A stretch of DNA of 35,705 bases, from the NCBI RefSeq assembly GCF_016462945.1, contig NZ_JAEMSG010000018.1, positions 4,981 through 40,685 on the forward strand. Direction: 5' to 3'. This DNA comes from Mycolicibacterium sp. (GTDB lineage Bacteria > Actinomycetota > Actinomycetes > Mycobacteriales > Mycobacteriaceae). The notes below the pieces were generated by a model that saw nothing but the letters and a program-made list of their open reading frames with translations, did not search any database and was not told the DNA's origin. The translations under genes and the position numbers were made by a program. Below are positions 11,534 to 20,183 of this stretch, piece after piece (the stretch's first letter is position 1; each line of letters begins with the position of its first letter).

Positions 11534-13504
11534 GTGGCTGACAAATTCCCCAACCAACCGCTCAACGTCGTCGAGAACTTCGTCGATAAGCCCTACACCG
11601 TGCAACGCCTCGTGGAGCGGCCGGTCGAGAAGGTCGTCGACAAGCCCGTCAGCTTGGAGCGGGTGATCGAACGACTGGTGGTTGACACCGTCGACAAGAT
11701 CGTTGATAAGCCGGCGCAGGTATCACGCCTGGTCGAACGTCCCGTGGTGACCGTTGTCGATGAACTGGTCGACAAGCCGGTCAAGGTAGTCCGCCAACTG
11801 GAGCGACCCGTGGTCACGATCGAGGACCGGGTGGTCGACAAGCCGGTCAGCGTCAATCGCCTCGTGGAGCGCCCGGTCGTCACCGTGGTCGACGAAGTAA
11901 TCGACAAAGCGCTGAAGGTCAGCCGCAAAATCGAGCGCCCGGTCGTCACCGTGGTCGACGAGGTAGTCGATAAGCCGCTGAAGGTCAGCCGCAACATTGA
12001 GCGCCCGGTCGTCACCGTGCAGGACACGATCACCGATAAGCCGGTGCAGGTCCAGCGCCTCGTCGAGCGGCCGGTCGTCAACATCATCGACAAGATCACC
12101 GACAAGCCGGTCGAGATTCAGCGTCTGGTGGAAAAGCTCGTCGTCTCGATCGTTGACAAGGTTGCGGAGCGTCCGGTCGAGGTTCAGCGCCTCGTCGAAA
12201 GGCTCATCGTCGACATCCAGGACAACGTCGTCGACAAAGCGGTCACTGTTCAGCGACTGGTCGAGAAGCCGGTTGTCACCATCGTCGACAAGATCGTCGA
12301 GATCCCGGTCGAGCGGATCGTCGAGCGCGTCGTGGAGAAGCCGGTCGATCGGATCATCACCAAGGTCGTAGAGAAGCCGGTTGAGAAGATCGTCGAGAAG
12401 ATTATCGAGATCCCGGTCGAGAAGATCGTCTACAAGACAGTCGAGAAGCCGGTCGAGCGGATCGTCGAGATCACGGTCGAGAAGCCGGTTGTCAAGATCG
12501 TGGAGAAGATCGTTGAGGTCGCCGTCGAGCAGATCGTCGAACGCGTCGTCGAGAAGCCCGTCGACCGCATCGTCGATAAAATCGTCGAGAAGGTCAACGT
12601 CATTGAGCGCATCGTCGAGAAGCCCGTTGACCGCATCGTCGAAAAGATCGTCGAGAAGCCCAACGTCGTCGAGCGCATCGTCGAGAAGCCCGTCGACCGC
12701 ATCGTCGAGAAGATCGTCGAGAAGCCCAACGTCGTCGAGAAGATCATCGACAAGCCGGTCGACCGCGTCGTCGAGAAGATCGTCGAGAAGCCCAACATCA
12801 TCGAGCGCATCGTCGAGAAGCCCGTTGACCGTGTCGTCGAAAAGGTCGTCGAGAAGCTCAACATCGTGGAGAAGGTGCTCGAGCGGGCGGTCGACCGGGT
12901 GGTCGAAAAGGTCGTCGAGAAGGTCAACATCATCGAGAAAACCATCGACAAGCCCGTCGACCGCATCGTCGAAAAGATCGTCGAGCGTCCGAAGATCATC
13001 GAGAAGGTCGTCGACCGACCGGTGGAAAAGGTGGTGGAGAAGACGGTTACCAACCCGGTTCTGGTGGAGAAACTCGTCGAACGCGAGGTCGAGTACGTCA
13101 ACGAGCGCATCGTCGAACGGCCGGTCGAGACCATCGTCGAGCGCATCGTCGAGCGCCCGGTCTACAAAGAGGTCGAACGGATCGTCGAGAAGCCGGTCGA
13201 GAAGATCGTCGAGATCATCGTCGAGAAGCCCGTGATCGTCCACAAGTACGTCGAGAAGCGGGTCGAACGGGTCGTCGAGCATGGCGCAGACGAGATCAGC
13301 GTCAGCCGGCGCACGATGGGCAAGGCCTCCGAGGTCGAGGCCAAGTTCCTCGACCGGGGTACCCGCGAGGTCAAATGGGTGGAGCGGGCGACCGGCGAGC
13401 ATCCCGACGATGGAATCGTCGGCGATGAATCGGTGGAATTCCGGGCACGCGAGTCCTATGTCGTGGATCCGAAGTTGGACGAGCCCCGGAATCGTCGTTC
13501 CTGA
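11534..13504 (+). CDS. Long Val/Glu/Lys/Pro repeat protein with alveolin-like 12/10-residue units
   Basis: Function unknown. The start is the GTG at 11534 ([20 protein letters not shown]), with AAAGG about 9 nt upstream; the open frame extends to 11459 without similarity. The product has 656 residues, no signal peptide, no membrane span, no cysteine and almost no aromatics outside the tail. Residues 25-262 hold one short unit and ten 22-residue units (pattern [13 protein letters not shown] then VVDKPLKVS). Residues 267-350 hold seven 12-residue units of type [12 protein letters not shown]. Residues 350-520 hold about eight 22-residue units ([12 protein letters not shown] then [10 protein letters not shown]). 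A non-repeat charged tail covers 585-656. Prolines recur every 12 then 10 residues, so the 22-mer is a 12+10 composite. The pattern resembles alveolin/articulin Val-Pro repeats. A cytoplasmic filament or scaffold role is inference. Confidence 0.85.
   Translation: MADKFPNQPLNVVENFVDKPYTVQRLVERPVEKVVDKPVSLERVIERLVVDTVDKIVDKPAQVSRLVERPVVTVVDELVDKPVKVVRQLERPVVTIEDRVVDKPVSVNRLVERPVVTVVDEVIDKALKVSRKIERPVVTVVDEVVDKPLKVSRNIERPVVTVQDTITDKPVQVQRLVERPVVNIIDKITDKPVEIQRLVEKLVVSIVDKVAERPVEVQRLVERLIVDIQDNVVDKAVTVQRLVEKPVVTIVDKIVEIPVERIVERVVEKPVDRIITKVVEKPVEKIVEKIIEIPVEKIVYKTVEKPVERIVEITVEKPVVKIVEKIVEVAVEQIVERVVEKPVDRIVDKIVEKVNVIERIVEKPVDRIVEKIVEKPNVVERIVEKPVDRIVEKIVEKPNVVEKIIDKPVDRVVEKIVEKPNIIERIVEKPVDRVVEKVVEKLNIVEKVLERAVDRVVEKVVEKVNIIEKTIDKPVDRIVEKIVERPKIIEKVVDRPVEKVVEKTVTNPVLVEKLVEREVEYVNERIVERPVETIVERIVERPVYKEVERIVEKPVEKIVEIIVEKPVIVHKYVEKRVERVVEHGADEISVSRRTMGKASEVEAKFLDRGTREVKWVERATGEHPDDGIVGDESVEFRARESYVVDPKLDEPRNRRS
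11597..13279 (+). repeat. In-gene tandem repeats (66-bp and 36-bp units)
   Basis: This is the DNA behind the peptide repeats: 66-bp units in both outer arrays and 36-bp units in the centre, rich in ATCGTCGAGAAG. The closest neighbours are 12608-12673 and 12674-12739, which differ at only two positions of 66, both silent (GTT/GTC and GAA/GAG). This implies recent duplication or gene conversion. Copy number may vary between strains. There are no spacers, so it is not a CRISPR array. Confidence 0.85.
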
Positions 13505-13524
13505 CACCACCGCCGAACAGCAGG

Positions 13525-13558
13525 ACGCCGGGGCGGTCGGGCCTTCCCGCCCCGGCGT
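13525..13558 (+). terminator. Strong hairpin after the repeat-protein gene, no U-tract
   Basis: A perfect 12-bp stem (ACGCCGGGGCGG with CCGCCCCGGCGT) closes a 10-nt loop 20 nt after the stop codon. It is followed by TATCC, not a T-run. It could be a U-less mycobacterial terminator or a partial terminator/3'-end stabiliser between the first and second genes of the group. Confidence 0.55.
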
Positions 13559-13621
13559 TATCCTACTTGCCCCAAAGCCGACAATTCAGTCCACACCGAC
13601 CACTAAAATAAGGAGTCTGTT

Positions 13622-14800
13622 GTGACGCCAATCGTGCGAGCTTCGCTCGCCCTCGGCGGGATGTTCATCGTAGGCAGTTCTCTGCTGGCGGGCGCCCCGA
13701 TCGTGAGCGCTGCCCCGTCCGCGGATGCGGTCAGCACCATCAATGACCGCTATTCCACCTTCGGCGGCGCAAGTTCCCTGCTGGGTGCGCCGATCGGCGA
13801 GGCAGTCGAGGTACCGGGTGGCGCCGAACGCGACTACGCCGGCGGTGCCATCTTCTACTCGAAGGACACCGGCGCCCATGTGATGTACGGCGCAATCCTG
13901 GATCGCTATCAGGCACTAGGCGGTCCCAGCAGTGAACTCGGGTTCCCGAAGAACGACGAGACCGACACCGGCGACGGCGTCGGGCGTTTCAATGACTTCG
14001 CCATGCCCGGTGGGGCCGCGATCTACTGGAGCCCGCAGTGGGGGGCATCGGTGATCAAGGGCCGGGTTCTTGAGGCCTGGCGCCAGTCTGGTGCCATCAC
14101 CGGGCCGTTCGGCTATCCGAGCTCAGACACATCAATCGTGGACGGCGTGCAGACGGGCAAGTTCGTCGGTCCGACAGGTACCGAGATCCAGTGGTCGCAG
14201 GCGGGCGGGCTCATCACCATCCCGGCTGCTCTGGCCACCAAGATCCCCGGGTTCGACGCCACTACGGCGACTTCAGAAGGGACCATCGCCGTGAGCACAC
14301 CCGGTAAGTCCGTGTCCGCCGAGCCCACCGCCTCGAAGACCAGCAAGTGGTGGTGGATTCCGGTCGGCGTGGCAGTGGCCGCCCTCATCGCCGGTCTGAT
14401 GCGTCTGCTGACGCGTCGCCGCCCGGAAGAGCCGGTGACGGTCGCCGCCCGGCCCGCACCGGTGGTTAAGCCGACCCCGCCGTCCGACCCGGTCCGGCCC
14501 GTCCCGGTCGTCAAGGCCCCGGCGCCCGCTCCGGCGAAGGTGGCTCCGAACCCGCCGGCTCCGGCGAAGGTGGCTCCACTGGCCGCAGTGACGCAGCCAC
14601 CGGCTCCCCGGCCATTACTGTCGGAGCCACCCAAAGCGACCGTCCGCACCGAAGCGACCGATCGCGATCTCTCGACGGTGGTGAAGTACGAGCAGTCGGC
14701 TACCGCAGCCGAGACATCGGTTCGGGTGACTTACGAGAACAACGCAGTCGGCAACAACCAGGCCAGCATCGCCGACAAGAGCGACTCAATTCCCGACTGA
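13622..14800 (+). CDS. Exported LGFP-repeat protein with one membrane span and Pro-rich cytoplasmic tail
   Basis: The 392-residue product begins with a signal peptide (residues 1-30, likely cut at VSA-AP). Three LGFP-type modules follow, with landmarks LGAPIG (54-59), LGFPKND (107-113) and FGYPSSD (163-169). LGFP modules are known from corynebacterial and mycobacterial wall proteins and are thought to bind the cell wall. A membrane span at about 243-262 (KWWWIPVGVAVAALIAGL) is followed by RLLTRRR, so the C-terminus should face the cytoplasm. The tail is Pro/Ala/Val/Lys-rich (with PAPAKVAP twice) and ends in a polar segment. The GTG at 13622 has AAGGAG 7 nt upstream. It lies 117 nt after the repeat-protein gene. 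A link between wall and cytoplasmic repeat protein is inference. Confidence 0.87.
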   Translation: MTPIVRASLALGGMFIVGSSLLAGAPIVSAAPSADAVSTINDRYSTFGGASSLLGAPIGEAVEVPGGAERDYAGGAIFYSKDTGAHVMYGAILDRYQALGGPSSELGFPKNDETDTGDGVGRFNDFAMPGGAAIYWSPQWGASVIKGRVLEAWRQSGAITGPFGYPSSDTSIVDGVQTGKFVGPTGTEIQWSQAGGLITIPAALATKIPGFDATTATSEGTIAVSTPGKSVSAEPTASKTSKWWWIPVGVAVAALIAGLMRLLTRRRPEEPVTVAARPAPVVKPTPPSDPVRPVPVVKAPAPAPAKVAPNPPAPAKVAPLAAVTQPPAPRPLLSEPPKATVRTEATDRDLSTVVKYEQSATAAETSVRVTYENNAVGNNQASIADKSDSIPD

Positions 14801-14836
14801 CGACGACGACGCCAGTCGGCACCACATCGCGGGAGT

Positions 14837-14860
14837 GCAGCTGGCGATACAAGCAGCTGC
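14837..14860 (+). promoter_or_regulatory. Hairpin just upstream of the small-protein ribosome site
   Basis: GCAGCTG and CAGCTGC form a 7-bp stem around a 10-nt loop, ending 4 nt before GAGGAGAGAG. A second 7-bp hairpin (14793-14819, CCGACTG/CAGTCGG) spans the stop of the LGFP gene. They could tune translation or mRNA processing of the small gene, or be chance in GC-rich DNA. Confidence 0.35.
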
Positions 14861-14881
14861 CGCTGAGGAGAGAGAAATCAG

Positions 14882-15037
14882 ATGGGTAATTTGGATTGGC
14901 TGCTGGGGATTGTCGGCGGCTTGATCGGCGGCAACGTGGCCGGTGCGGCCAAGAACAGCCTCGGTACCGCTGGAAACAGCGTCGCCGGCGCCATCCTGAC
15001 GGCGATCGTTGGCGCGGTCATGAAAGGCCGTAAGTAG
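14882..15037 (+). CDS. 51-residue glycine-zipper membrane peptide
   Basis: A small gene with a strong ribosome site (GAGGAGAGAG ending 7 nt before the ATG). The product starts MGNLDWLLGIVGGLIGGNVA and continues GAAKNSLGTAGNSVAGAIL, then a hydrophobic AIVGAVM and a basic MKGRK end. GxxxG-type spacing (GGLIGGNVAGAA) suggests one or two tightly packing membrane helices. The GGNVAGAAKNSLGT-GNSVAGA pattern reminds me of short glycine-zipper membrane proteins in other bacteria, whose function I do not know. It is the last gene before a strong terminator and 81 nt after the LGFP gene, so it probably belongs with it. A pore, oligomeric membrane anchor or bacteriocin-like role cannot be told apart from sequence. 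Confidence 0.75.
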   Translation: MGNLDWLLGIVGGLIGGNVAGAAKNSLGTAGNSVAGAILTAIVGAVMKGRK

Positions 15038-15061
15038 CAGCCCAAGCACAATCTCTCAACG

Positions 15062-15103
15062 GCACCCGGTCACGCGCATCCATGCGGGACCGGGTGCTTT
15101 TTT
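15062..15103 (+). terminator. Intrinsic terminator closing the repeat/LGFP/small-protein group
   Basis: A perfect 10-bp stem (GCACCCGGTC with GACCGGGTGC) is followed directly by TTTTTT on the plus strand. The loop can form an inner CGCA/TGCG stem. It lies 25 nt after the small gene and before the convergent mmpL gene. Confidence 0.88.
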
Positions 15104-15190
15104 GCCCGCGAGATAGACGTCACGGCTGCGATTCGCCTGGAAGCACAGCCCTGAAGCAGGTTTCGCTGAGCTCAGGTCCGGTGACCGCGG

Positions 15191-18091
15191 TCAGCGCAGC
15201 ACCGCTTCCGGCGTGCCCTCCGGAGCAGGGATCGCCTCCGGTGACGGCCACGGTTGCGGGACGGGCCGCTGGCGCACCAACTGCGGCCACCAGAACCAGC
15301 GGCCCATCAACGCCGCGATGGACGGCGTCATGAAGGACCGGATCACCAGGGTGTCGAACAACAGGCCAAGACCGATGGTCGTGCCCACCTGCGCAAGGAT
15401 TTTCAGCTCACTGAACCCCATCACCGCCATCGTCACGGCGAAGACCAGGCCGGCCGAGGTCACCACCGAGCCGCTGCCACCCATGGCCCGGATGATCCCG
15501 GTGTTCAGACCTGCTCCGATCTCCTCCTTGAACCGCGCTACCAGCAGGAGGTTGTAGTCCGAACCCACCGCCAGCAGGATGATCACCGACATCACCAGCA
15601 CCATCCAGTGCAGCGGTTGCCCAAGCAGGTCCTGCCAGATCAGGACCGACAACCCGAACGAGGTGCCCAGCGAGATCACCACGGTGCCCACGATCACGGC
15701 TGCGGCAACCACGCTACGGGTGATGATTAGCATGATGACGAAAATCAGCGCGAGTGCCGAGATCCCGGCGATCATCAAGTCATAGTTCGCGCTGTCCTGC
15801 ATGTCCTTGAAGCTGGCCGCGGTACCCGCCAGGTAGATCTTCGAACCCTCGAGCGGGGTGCCCTTGATCGCCTCGAACGCCGCACTCTTCAGAGTGGCAA
15901 TGTGGCTCAGGCCCTCCGGCGACATCGGATCACCCTCATGGGCGATGATGAATCGCACCGCTTTTCCGTCCGGAGACAGAAACATCTTCATACCGCGTTT
16001 GAAGTCCGGGTTGTCGAACACTTCCGGCGGCAGGTAGAACGAGTCGTCGTTCTTGGACTCGTTGAATGCCTTCCCCATCGCGCTCTGGTTGTCCTGCATC
16101 GCCGCCATCTGGTCATACATCCCGCTCTGCGTGCTCTGCATCGTCAGTTGCATGGTCCGCATGGATGTCATGGTGGCGATCATCGGCGGCATCAATGTGC
16201 GCAGTTGCGCGGTGAGCGTGTCGAGTTGCGCCAGGCTGGGAAGCAGAAGCTGGATGTCTTCGGTCATCGTGTCGATACCGTCGATGGTGTCGAACACCGA
16301 CCGGATGGACCAGCAGACCGGGATGTCGAAACAGTGCGGCTCCCAGTAGAAGTAGTTGCGGACCGGCCGGAAGAAGTCATCGAAATCAGCGACGTGGTCG
16401 CGCAGATCAGCGATGTCGGTCGCCGTCAGATTCATCTTGCCGACCATGTCGTGGGTGACGGCGTTGAGTTGGCCCATCAGCACATACATCTGCGACATAT
16501 TGTCGATGGTGGCCTGCAGATCGTCGCCCTGCTTGAGCATGTCCTTCATCCGGTCATCCAGGTAGGACTGGTTCAAGGCCTGGGTGGTGCCCTGCATGCC
16601 GAGCATGAACGGGATCGAACTGTTCTCGATCGGGCTGCCGAGCGGACGGGTGATGGTCGTCACCCGTCCGATCCCGGGCTGGCGGAACATGGCTTTCGCA
16701 ACGCGGTCGATCACCAGGAAGTCCGCCGAGTTGCGCAAATCGTGATCGCTCTCGAGCATCAGTAGCTCCGGGCTCAGCCGCGCCGACGGAAAATGCCGTT
16801 CGGCGGCCGCGAATCCCTGGGCGGCTGGAATGTCGCCCGGCAGGTAATGCCGATCGTTATAGTCGGTCCTATAGCCGGGCAGTGCCAGCAGACCAACCAG
16901 TGACAGCGCAACCGTCCCGATCAGAATCGGGCCGGGCCAGCGCACCACGGCGGCGCCGATGCGGCGCCAAAACCGTTCCCGCATAGCGCGTTTGGGTTCC
17001 AGCGCGCCCATGTGGCTGGCGACCGTCACCACGGCCGGCCCGAGAGTGAGCGCCGCTGCCACCACGACGACCATGCCGATCGCCAGTGGCACTCCCATTG
17101 ACTGGAACATCGGACTGCGAGTGAAGTGCAGGCAGAACATCGCCCCGGCGATGGTAAGACCCGATCCGAGGATGACATGGGTGGTTCCGTGGAACATCTC
17201 GTAGTAGGCGGCTTCGCGGTCGCGCCCCTTGCTTCGCGCCTCCTGGTAACGGCCGAGTAGGAAGATCGCGTAGTCGGTGCCCGCCGCGATCGCGACCATG
17301 GTCAGCAGGTTCACCGCGAACGTCGACAAACCGATCAGGTGGTAGTGCCCGAGAAACGCCACCACACCGCGGCCGACCGCCAACTCGAGGAACACCATGG
17401 CCAGTGCGAGTACCACCGTCACGATGGACCGGTAGACGAACAGCAGCATCATCAAGATCACGCCGAAGGTCAACATCGTGATCAGTTGCAGGCTGCGGTC
17501 ACCGGCGATGTGGGTATCGGCAATCAACGCTGCCGGTCCGGTGACATAGGTTTTGATGCCGGGCGGGGCGGGCACACTGTCCACGATGGTCTTGGCGGCT
17601 TCCACCGACTCGTTGGCCAGACCCTCGCCCATATTGCCGGCCAGATAGACCTGGGCGTAGGCGGCCTTGCCGTCGGAACTCTGCGAACCGGCCGCCGTCA
17701 ACGGGTCTCCCCAGAAGTCCTGGACGTGCTCGACGTGGGTGGTGTCGGCACTCAGCTTCCGAATGATCTCGTCGTAGTACCGGTGGGCCGACTCGCCGAG
17801 GGGCTCAGTGCCCTCGAGGACGATCATCACCGCCGTGTTGGACTTGAACTCGCCGAAGACCTCGCCGATCCGGTTCATCGCGATGGTCGACGGGGCGTTC
17901 TGGTCGGCCATCGGCACCGACTGTTCCTGGCCAACCACCTCGATTTGCGGCACCGCGGTGTTGGTGACGACGGCCAGGGCAAGCCAGCCGAGGATGATCG
18001 GTATCGACAGCAGCCGGATCCAGTGCGCGATGTGCGGCCGGGGGCGGCGCTCGGCGGATTCCGGCGGCTGCTTCCGGGACAGCGTGATCAT
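15191..18091 (-). CDS. mmpL: MmpL-family RND lipid transporter (MmpL4/MmpL5 type)
   Basis: Inner-membrane RND transporter for lipids or siderophores. The 966-residue length matches MmpL4/MmpL5. A first span (about 26-46) precedes a periplasmic porter domain, then a bundle of spans. The proton-relay Asp-Tyr pairs are D273-Y274 ([16 protein letters not shown]) and D845-Y846 ([15 protein letters not shown]). The long second periplasmic part (about 490-690) is rich in Gln/Met/Leu helices, the coiled-coil hairpin typical of MmpL4/5. It includes the paired cysteines in CFDIPVC. The ATG at 18091 overlaps the mmpS stop (ATGA), so translation is coupled. Substrate unknown. The upstream acyltransferases point to an acylated lipid, such as a glycolipid, as inference. 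Confidence 0.93.
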   Translation of the reverse strand: MITLSRKQPPESAERRPRPHIAHWIRLLSIPIILGWLALAVVTNTAVPQIEVVGQEQSVPMADQNAPSTIAMNRIGEVFGEFKSNTAVMIVLEGTEPLGESAHRYYDEIIRKLSADTTHVEHVQDFWGDPLTAAGSQSSDGKAAYAQVYLAGNMGEGLANESVEAAKTIVDSVPAPPGIKTYVTGPAALIADTHIAGDRSLQLITMLTFGVILMMLLFVYRSIVTVVLALAMVFLELAVGRGVVAFLGHYHLIGLSTFAVNLLTMVAIAAGTDYAIFLLGRYQEARSKGRDREAAYYEMFHGTTHVILGSGLTIAGAMFCLHFTRSPMFQSMGVPLAIGMVVVVAAALTLGPAVVTVASHMGALEPKRAMRERFWRRIGAAVVRWPGPILIGTVALSLVGLLALPGYRTDYNDRHYLPGDIPAAQGFAAAERHFPSARLSPELLMLESDHDLRNSADFLVIDRVAKAMFRQPGIGRVTTITRPLGSPIENSSIPFMLGMQGTTQALNQSYLDDRMKDMLKQGDDLQATIDNMSQMYVLMGQLNAVTHDMVGKMNLTATDIADLRDHVADFDDFFRPVRNYFYWEPHCFDIPVCWSIRSVFDTIDGIDTMTEDIQLLLPSLAQLDTLTAQLRTLMPPMIATMTSMRTMQLTMQSTQSGMYDQMAAMQDNQSAMGKAFNESKNDDSFYLPPEVFDNPDFKRGMKMFLSPDGKAVRFIIAHEGDPMSPEGLSHIATLKSAAFEAIKGTPLEGSKIYLAGTAASFKDMQDSANYDLMIAGISALALIFVIMLIITRSVVAAAVIVGTVVISLGTSFGLSVLIWQDLLGQPLHWMVLVMSVIILLAVGSDYNLLLVARFKEEIGAGLNTGIIRAMGGSGSVVTSAGLVFAVTMAVMGFSELKILAQVGTTIGLGLLFDTLVIRSFMTPSIAALMGRWFWWPQLVRQRPVPQPWPSPEAIPAPEGTPEAVLR

Positions 18092-18693
18092 CCGGATTTG
18101 ACGAGGCAGAAGGTTTGGGCATTGACCCCGGTCGAGGTCTTCTCATCCTTGACCACGCCGTCGACCGTGATCCGGCAGCCAATGGTGTCGCTGTCGCCCT
18201 GGGCGACGATATTGGCGGCGGCCGCCGGCGCGGTGGTGCTCAGTTCCAGCGTCCACGGCAGCGTCACGTCACGGGCGATCTGCGGCTGGGCATCGAGATC
18301 GAGGTAATTCACGGTGGCCACGGTGCCCGGGGGGCCGAAGATCTCATAGACGACGACCTTGGGATTGAACGGCGCAGGGTCGCTGGCCAGGCCGCTACCC
18401 GGGCGGGTGAGTTCGCTTTTGCCGAAGATGCCGTGCAACCGGTCGACAGCGAACGCCGCCACCACCAGCACCAGCGCGATCACCAGCGGCATCCAGGCGC
18501 GCCGCAGGCCTCTCACTAACCAATACCCGGGACTCCGGCGGGGATTCTTGGGCACGGCGTCGCTCCCGGCCTTCGTGGGCGCGGCGTCACGCCGGCGGAA
18601 CCGCTTCGGCTTCGGTGTCGGGTCTTGCACCGATGCGGCGGGGTGCCCTGCGGGGTGGTCGGTCGCAGCGCCGGCCGGGCTGTCCACTGTCAC
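18088..18693 (-). CDS. mmpS: MmpS-family accessory membrane protein, with long N-terminal extension
   Basis: Periplasmic partner of MmpL. I start at the GTG at 18693, preceded by GGAAGGGAG with 7-nt spacing; the frame is open to 18819 without family similarity. The 201-residue product has a Pro/Arg/Lys-rich cytoplasmic segment of about 65 residues, a single span (about 68-84) and the conserved beta-rich domain. Landmarks are [46 protein letters not shown] and [11 protein letters not shown], with two cysteines for a disulfide. MmpS4/5 are about 140 residues, so the N-terminus is some 60 residues longer than theirs. Its stop overlaps the mmpL start by 4 nt. Confidence 0.92.
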   Translation of the reverse strand: MTVDSPAGAATDHPAGHPAASVQDPTPKPKRFRRRDAAPTKAGSDAVPKNPRRSPGYWLVRGLRRAWMPLVIALVLVVAAFAVDRLHGIFGKSELTRPGSGLASDPAPFNPKVVVYEIFGPPGTVATVNYLDLDAQPQIARDVTLPWTLELSTTAPAAAANIVAQGDSDTIGCRITVDGVVKDEKTSTGVNAQTFCLVKSG

Positions 18694-18776
18694 GCCCGGC
18701 TCCCTTCCGCGCCGCCTGGCACGCTGTGCTGTAGGTCGATACAGCAGTAGTTGGAGACCCCGAATGCCACCTCTAC

Positions 18777-18782
18777 ATAGTA
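18777..18782 (-). promoter_or_regulatory. Possible -10 element for mmpS-mmpL
   Basis: The 140-bp gap between the acyltransferase gene and mmpS reads TACTAT on the minus strand, with TTCGCG 18 nt upstream. The predicted start of transcription is about 75 nt before the mmpS GTG. A TGAC-GCGT-GTCA element near 18815-18826 could be a regulator site. So mmpS-mmpL may be transcribed on their own as well as from upstream. Confidence 0.33.
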
Positions 18783-18833
18783 GGGCTAACAGTTGCGCGA
18801 CGCGAAACACCTGTGACACGCGTCATGCGTCCG

Positions 18834-20183
18834 TCATTCGACGGTGCCGGAAAGCCCCATGTCGTCGAGGGCACTGTGGGCCACCGCTGCCAACTCGTCT
18901 CGGGTGGTGGTGCACTCGGCGTTACTGAAGCCGATGGCGATCCAGACCCGACCGTTCACTCGCCCGGAAATCACCGGGTGGAAGATGCCATCGGCACGTC
19001 GAATGTCGCGGAACGTGATGCCCTGCTCGAACGGCAACAGGTACGTCGATGCCGCGTCACTGCCATCCGGCCGGTTGGTTGCCGGATCCAGCTCGCCGAG
19101 GTAGGAGCAAGCCACCTCCTTGTCCTTGAGCACCATTCCCTCGAGTCTGCGCACCGCACTCTGCGGTACGAACGGCACCAGCGGCAGTGGGCCCAGCAAT
19201 TCGTTGCCTTCCTCGCCGAGGCGCTGCAGCGCTTCTGTGAATTTCACTCGCGCGCCCGACAGGTCTGTAGTGACCTCGTCTGGATCAACCGTGAACGTCA
19301 CATTCGTCAGAGCATTCGCCCGGGTGTCCCCCGGCGTGCGCTCGCTGATCGGGATCGAGATGTTCACCATCCCGTCCTCAGCCAGCCAACCGAGACCCTT
19401 TCCGCATCTGACTCCGAACCCCAGCAGCAGTGTCGGACCGGACCCGCCGAGTTCACGGGCGCGCTTATCCCATTGCTCGACGTCGACCTGGATCGTCACC
19501 GAGGGGACGAAGACCTGCCGATCCAAGCCGGCCTGCGCAGGGATCGCAGCGGCTTTCTGCCGAACCGCGGCGGTGCCGTCCTTGCGGGCCAGCCGAAGTG
19601 CGCCCAGTACAGACTTGGCGACCTCGGGTAATCCGCGAATCAGCACCCGCGCGTCCTCCCGCACCGCCTGGAATCTCGTGCGTGAAGTCGGCGGCGGATA
19701 GCCCATGTCGTGAGTTATTCCTTTGGCGGCATCGGTGACAGCGACAACGGCGCCGCCACCGTCGGCGATCGTGTGCGAGACGATCAGCACGACGGCCGCA
19801 CCGCCTTCGGTGAATGGCAGCACCGCCAATCTCCACGAAGGACCGCGCTCAGGGTCGATGGGCACGACCGCCTGCTCGGCGGCCCACGCCCGAAAATCAC
19901 TACGCGGCCTAGCCTTCGGTGCGATCTCGATATCGGGCAGACCAGGCCATGTGACCCACCTATCCCTGCCGAACGGCAACGGCGATCGTTCGATACGCCG
20001 GCCGAGAAGTCCTTGTCCGAGGTTGTGATGGAACCGGCGCAGGGCCACAAGGTCGACCTCATGGTCATAAACCCAGCACCACCGGATCAGCGGATCGCGA
20101 CCGCGCGCACGCAGACCCAGGAATGACGCCTGGTCCATGTAGTCGAGGGTGTTGTCCACCGCGGCCACGTTAGTCGGACTCAC
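18834..20183 (-). CDS. Condensation/acyltransferase-superfamily protein, copy 1
   Basis: Member of the CoA-dependent acyltransferase fold shared by WS/DGAT, PapA and condensation domains. The 449-residue product has the catalytic HxxxDG motif at H137-D141-G142 (SHTIADGGG). An N-terminal DYMDQASFLGLRARG resembles the LSPxDxxFL opening of WS/DGAT enzymes. A C-terminal ANALTNVTFTVDP and SYLGELDPATNRPDG match the second half of the fold. It is a close paralogue of the next gene upstream (shared GQGLLGRRIERSPLPFGR). The GTG start at 20183 overlaps that gene's TGA (GTGA), so translation is coupled. mmpS and mmpL follow 140 bp downstream. I infer acylation of a lipid or glycolipid before export; the acceptor is unknown. 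Confidence 0.8.
   Translation of the reverse strand: MSPTNVAAVDNTLDYMDQASFLGLRARGRDPLIRWCWVYDHEVDLVALRRFHHNLGQGLLGRRIERSPLPFGRDRWVTWPGLPDIEIAPKARPRSDFRAWAAEQAVVPIDPERGPSWRLAVLPFTEGGAAVVLIVSHTIADGGGAVVAVTDAAKGITHDMGYPPPTSRTRFQAVREDARVLIRGLPEVAKSVLGALRLARKDGTAAVRQKAAAIPAQAGLDRQVFVPSVTIQVDVEQWDKRARELGGSGPTLLLGFGVRCGKGLGWLAEDGMVNISIPISERTPGDTRANALTNVTFTVDPDEVTTDLSGARVKFTEALQRLGEEGNELLGPLPLVPFVPQSAVRRLEGMVLKDKEVACSYLGELDPATNRPDGSDAASTYLLPFEQGITFRDIRRADGIFHPVISGRVNGRVWIAIGFSNAECTTTRDELAAVAHSALDDMGLSGTVE

Noticed and set aside
11560-13290. Dense short repeats reminiscent of a CRISPR array
   Set aside because: There are no unique spacers, the units are tandem and in frame at 36 and 66 bp, and no cas gene is present.
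11723-13510. 595-codon minus-strand frame full of Asp/Leu repeats (DDLLDDA...), and other long frames opposite or in the second frame of the repeat gene
   Set aside because: The reverse complement and shifted frames of GTCGAGAAG-type repeats simply lack stop codons. The plus-strand frame has the ribosome site, regular proline spacing and a normal non-repeat C-terminus.
13604-13609. TAAAAT as a -10 element for the LGFP gene
   Set aside because: A transcript would begin at or inside the AAGGAG ribosome site, leaving no usable leader, so the AT-rich stretch is better explained as part of the ribosome-site region.
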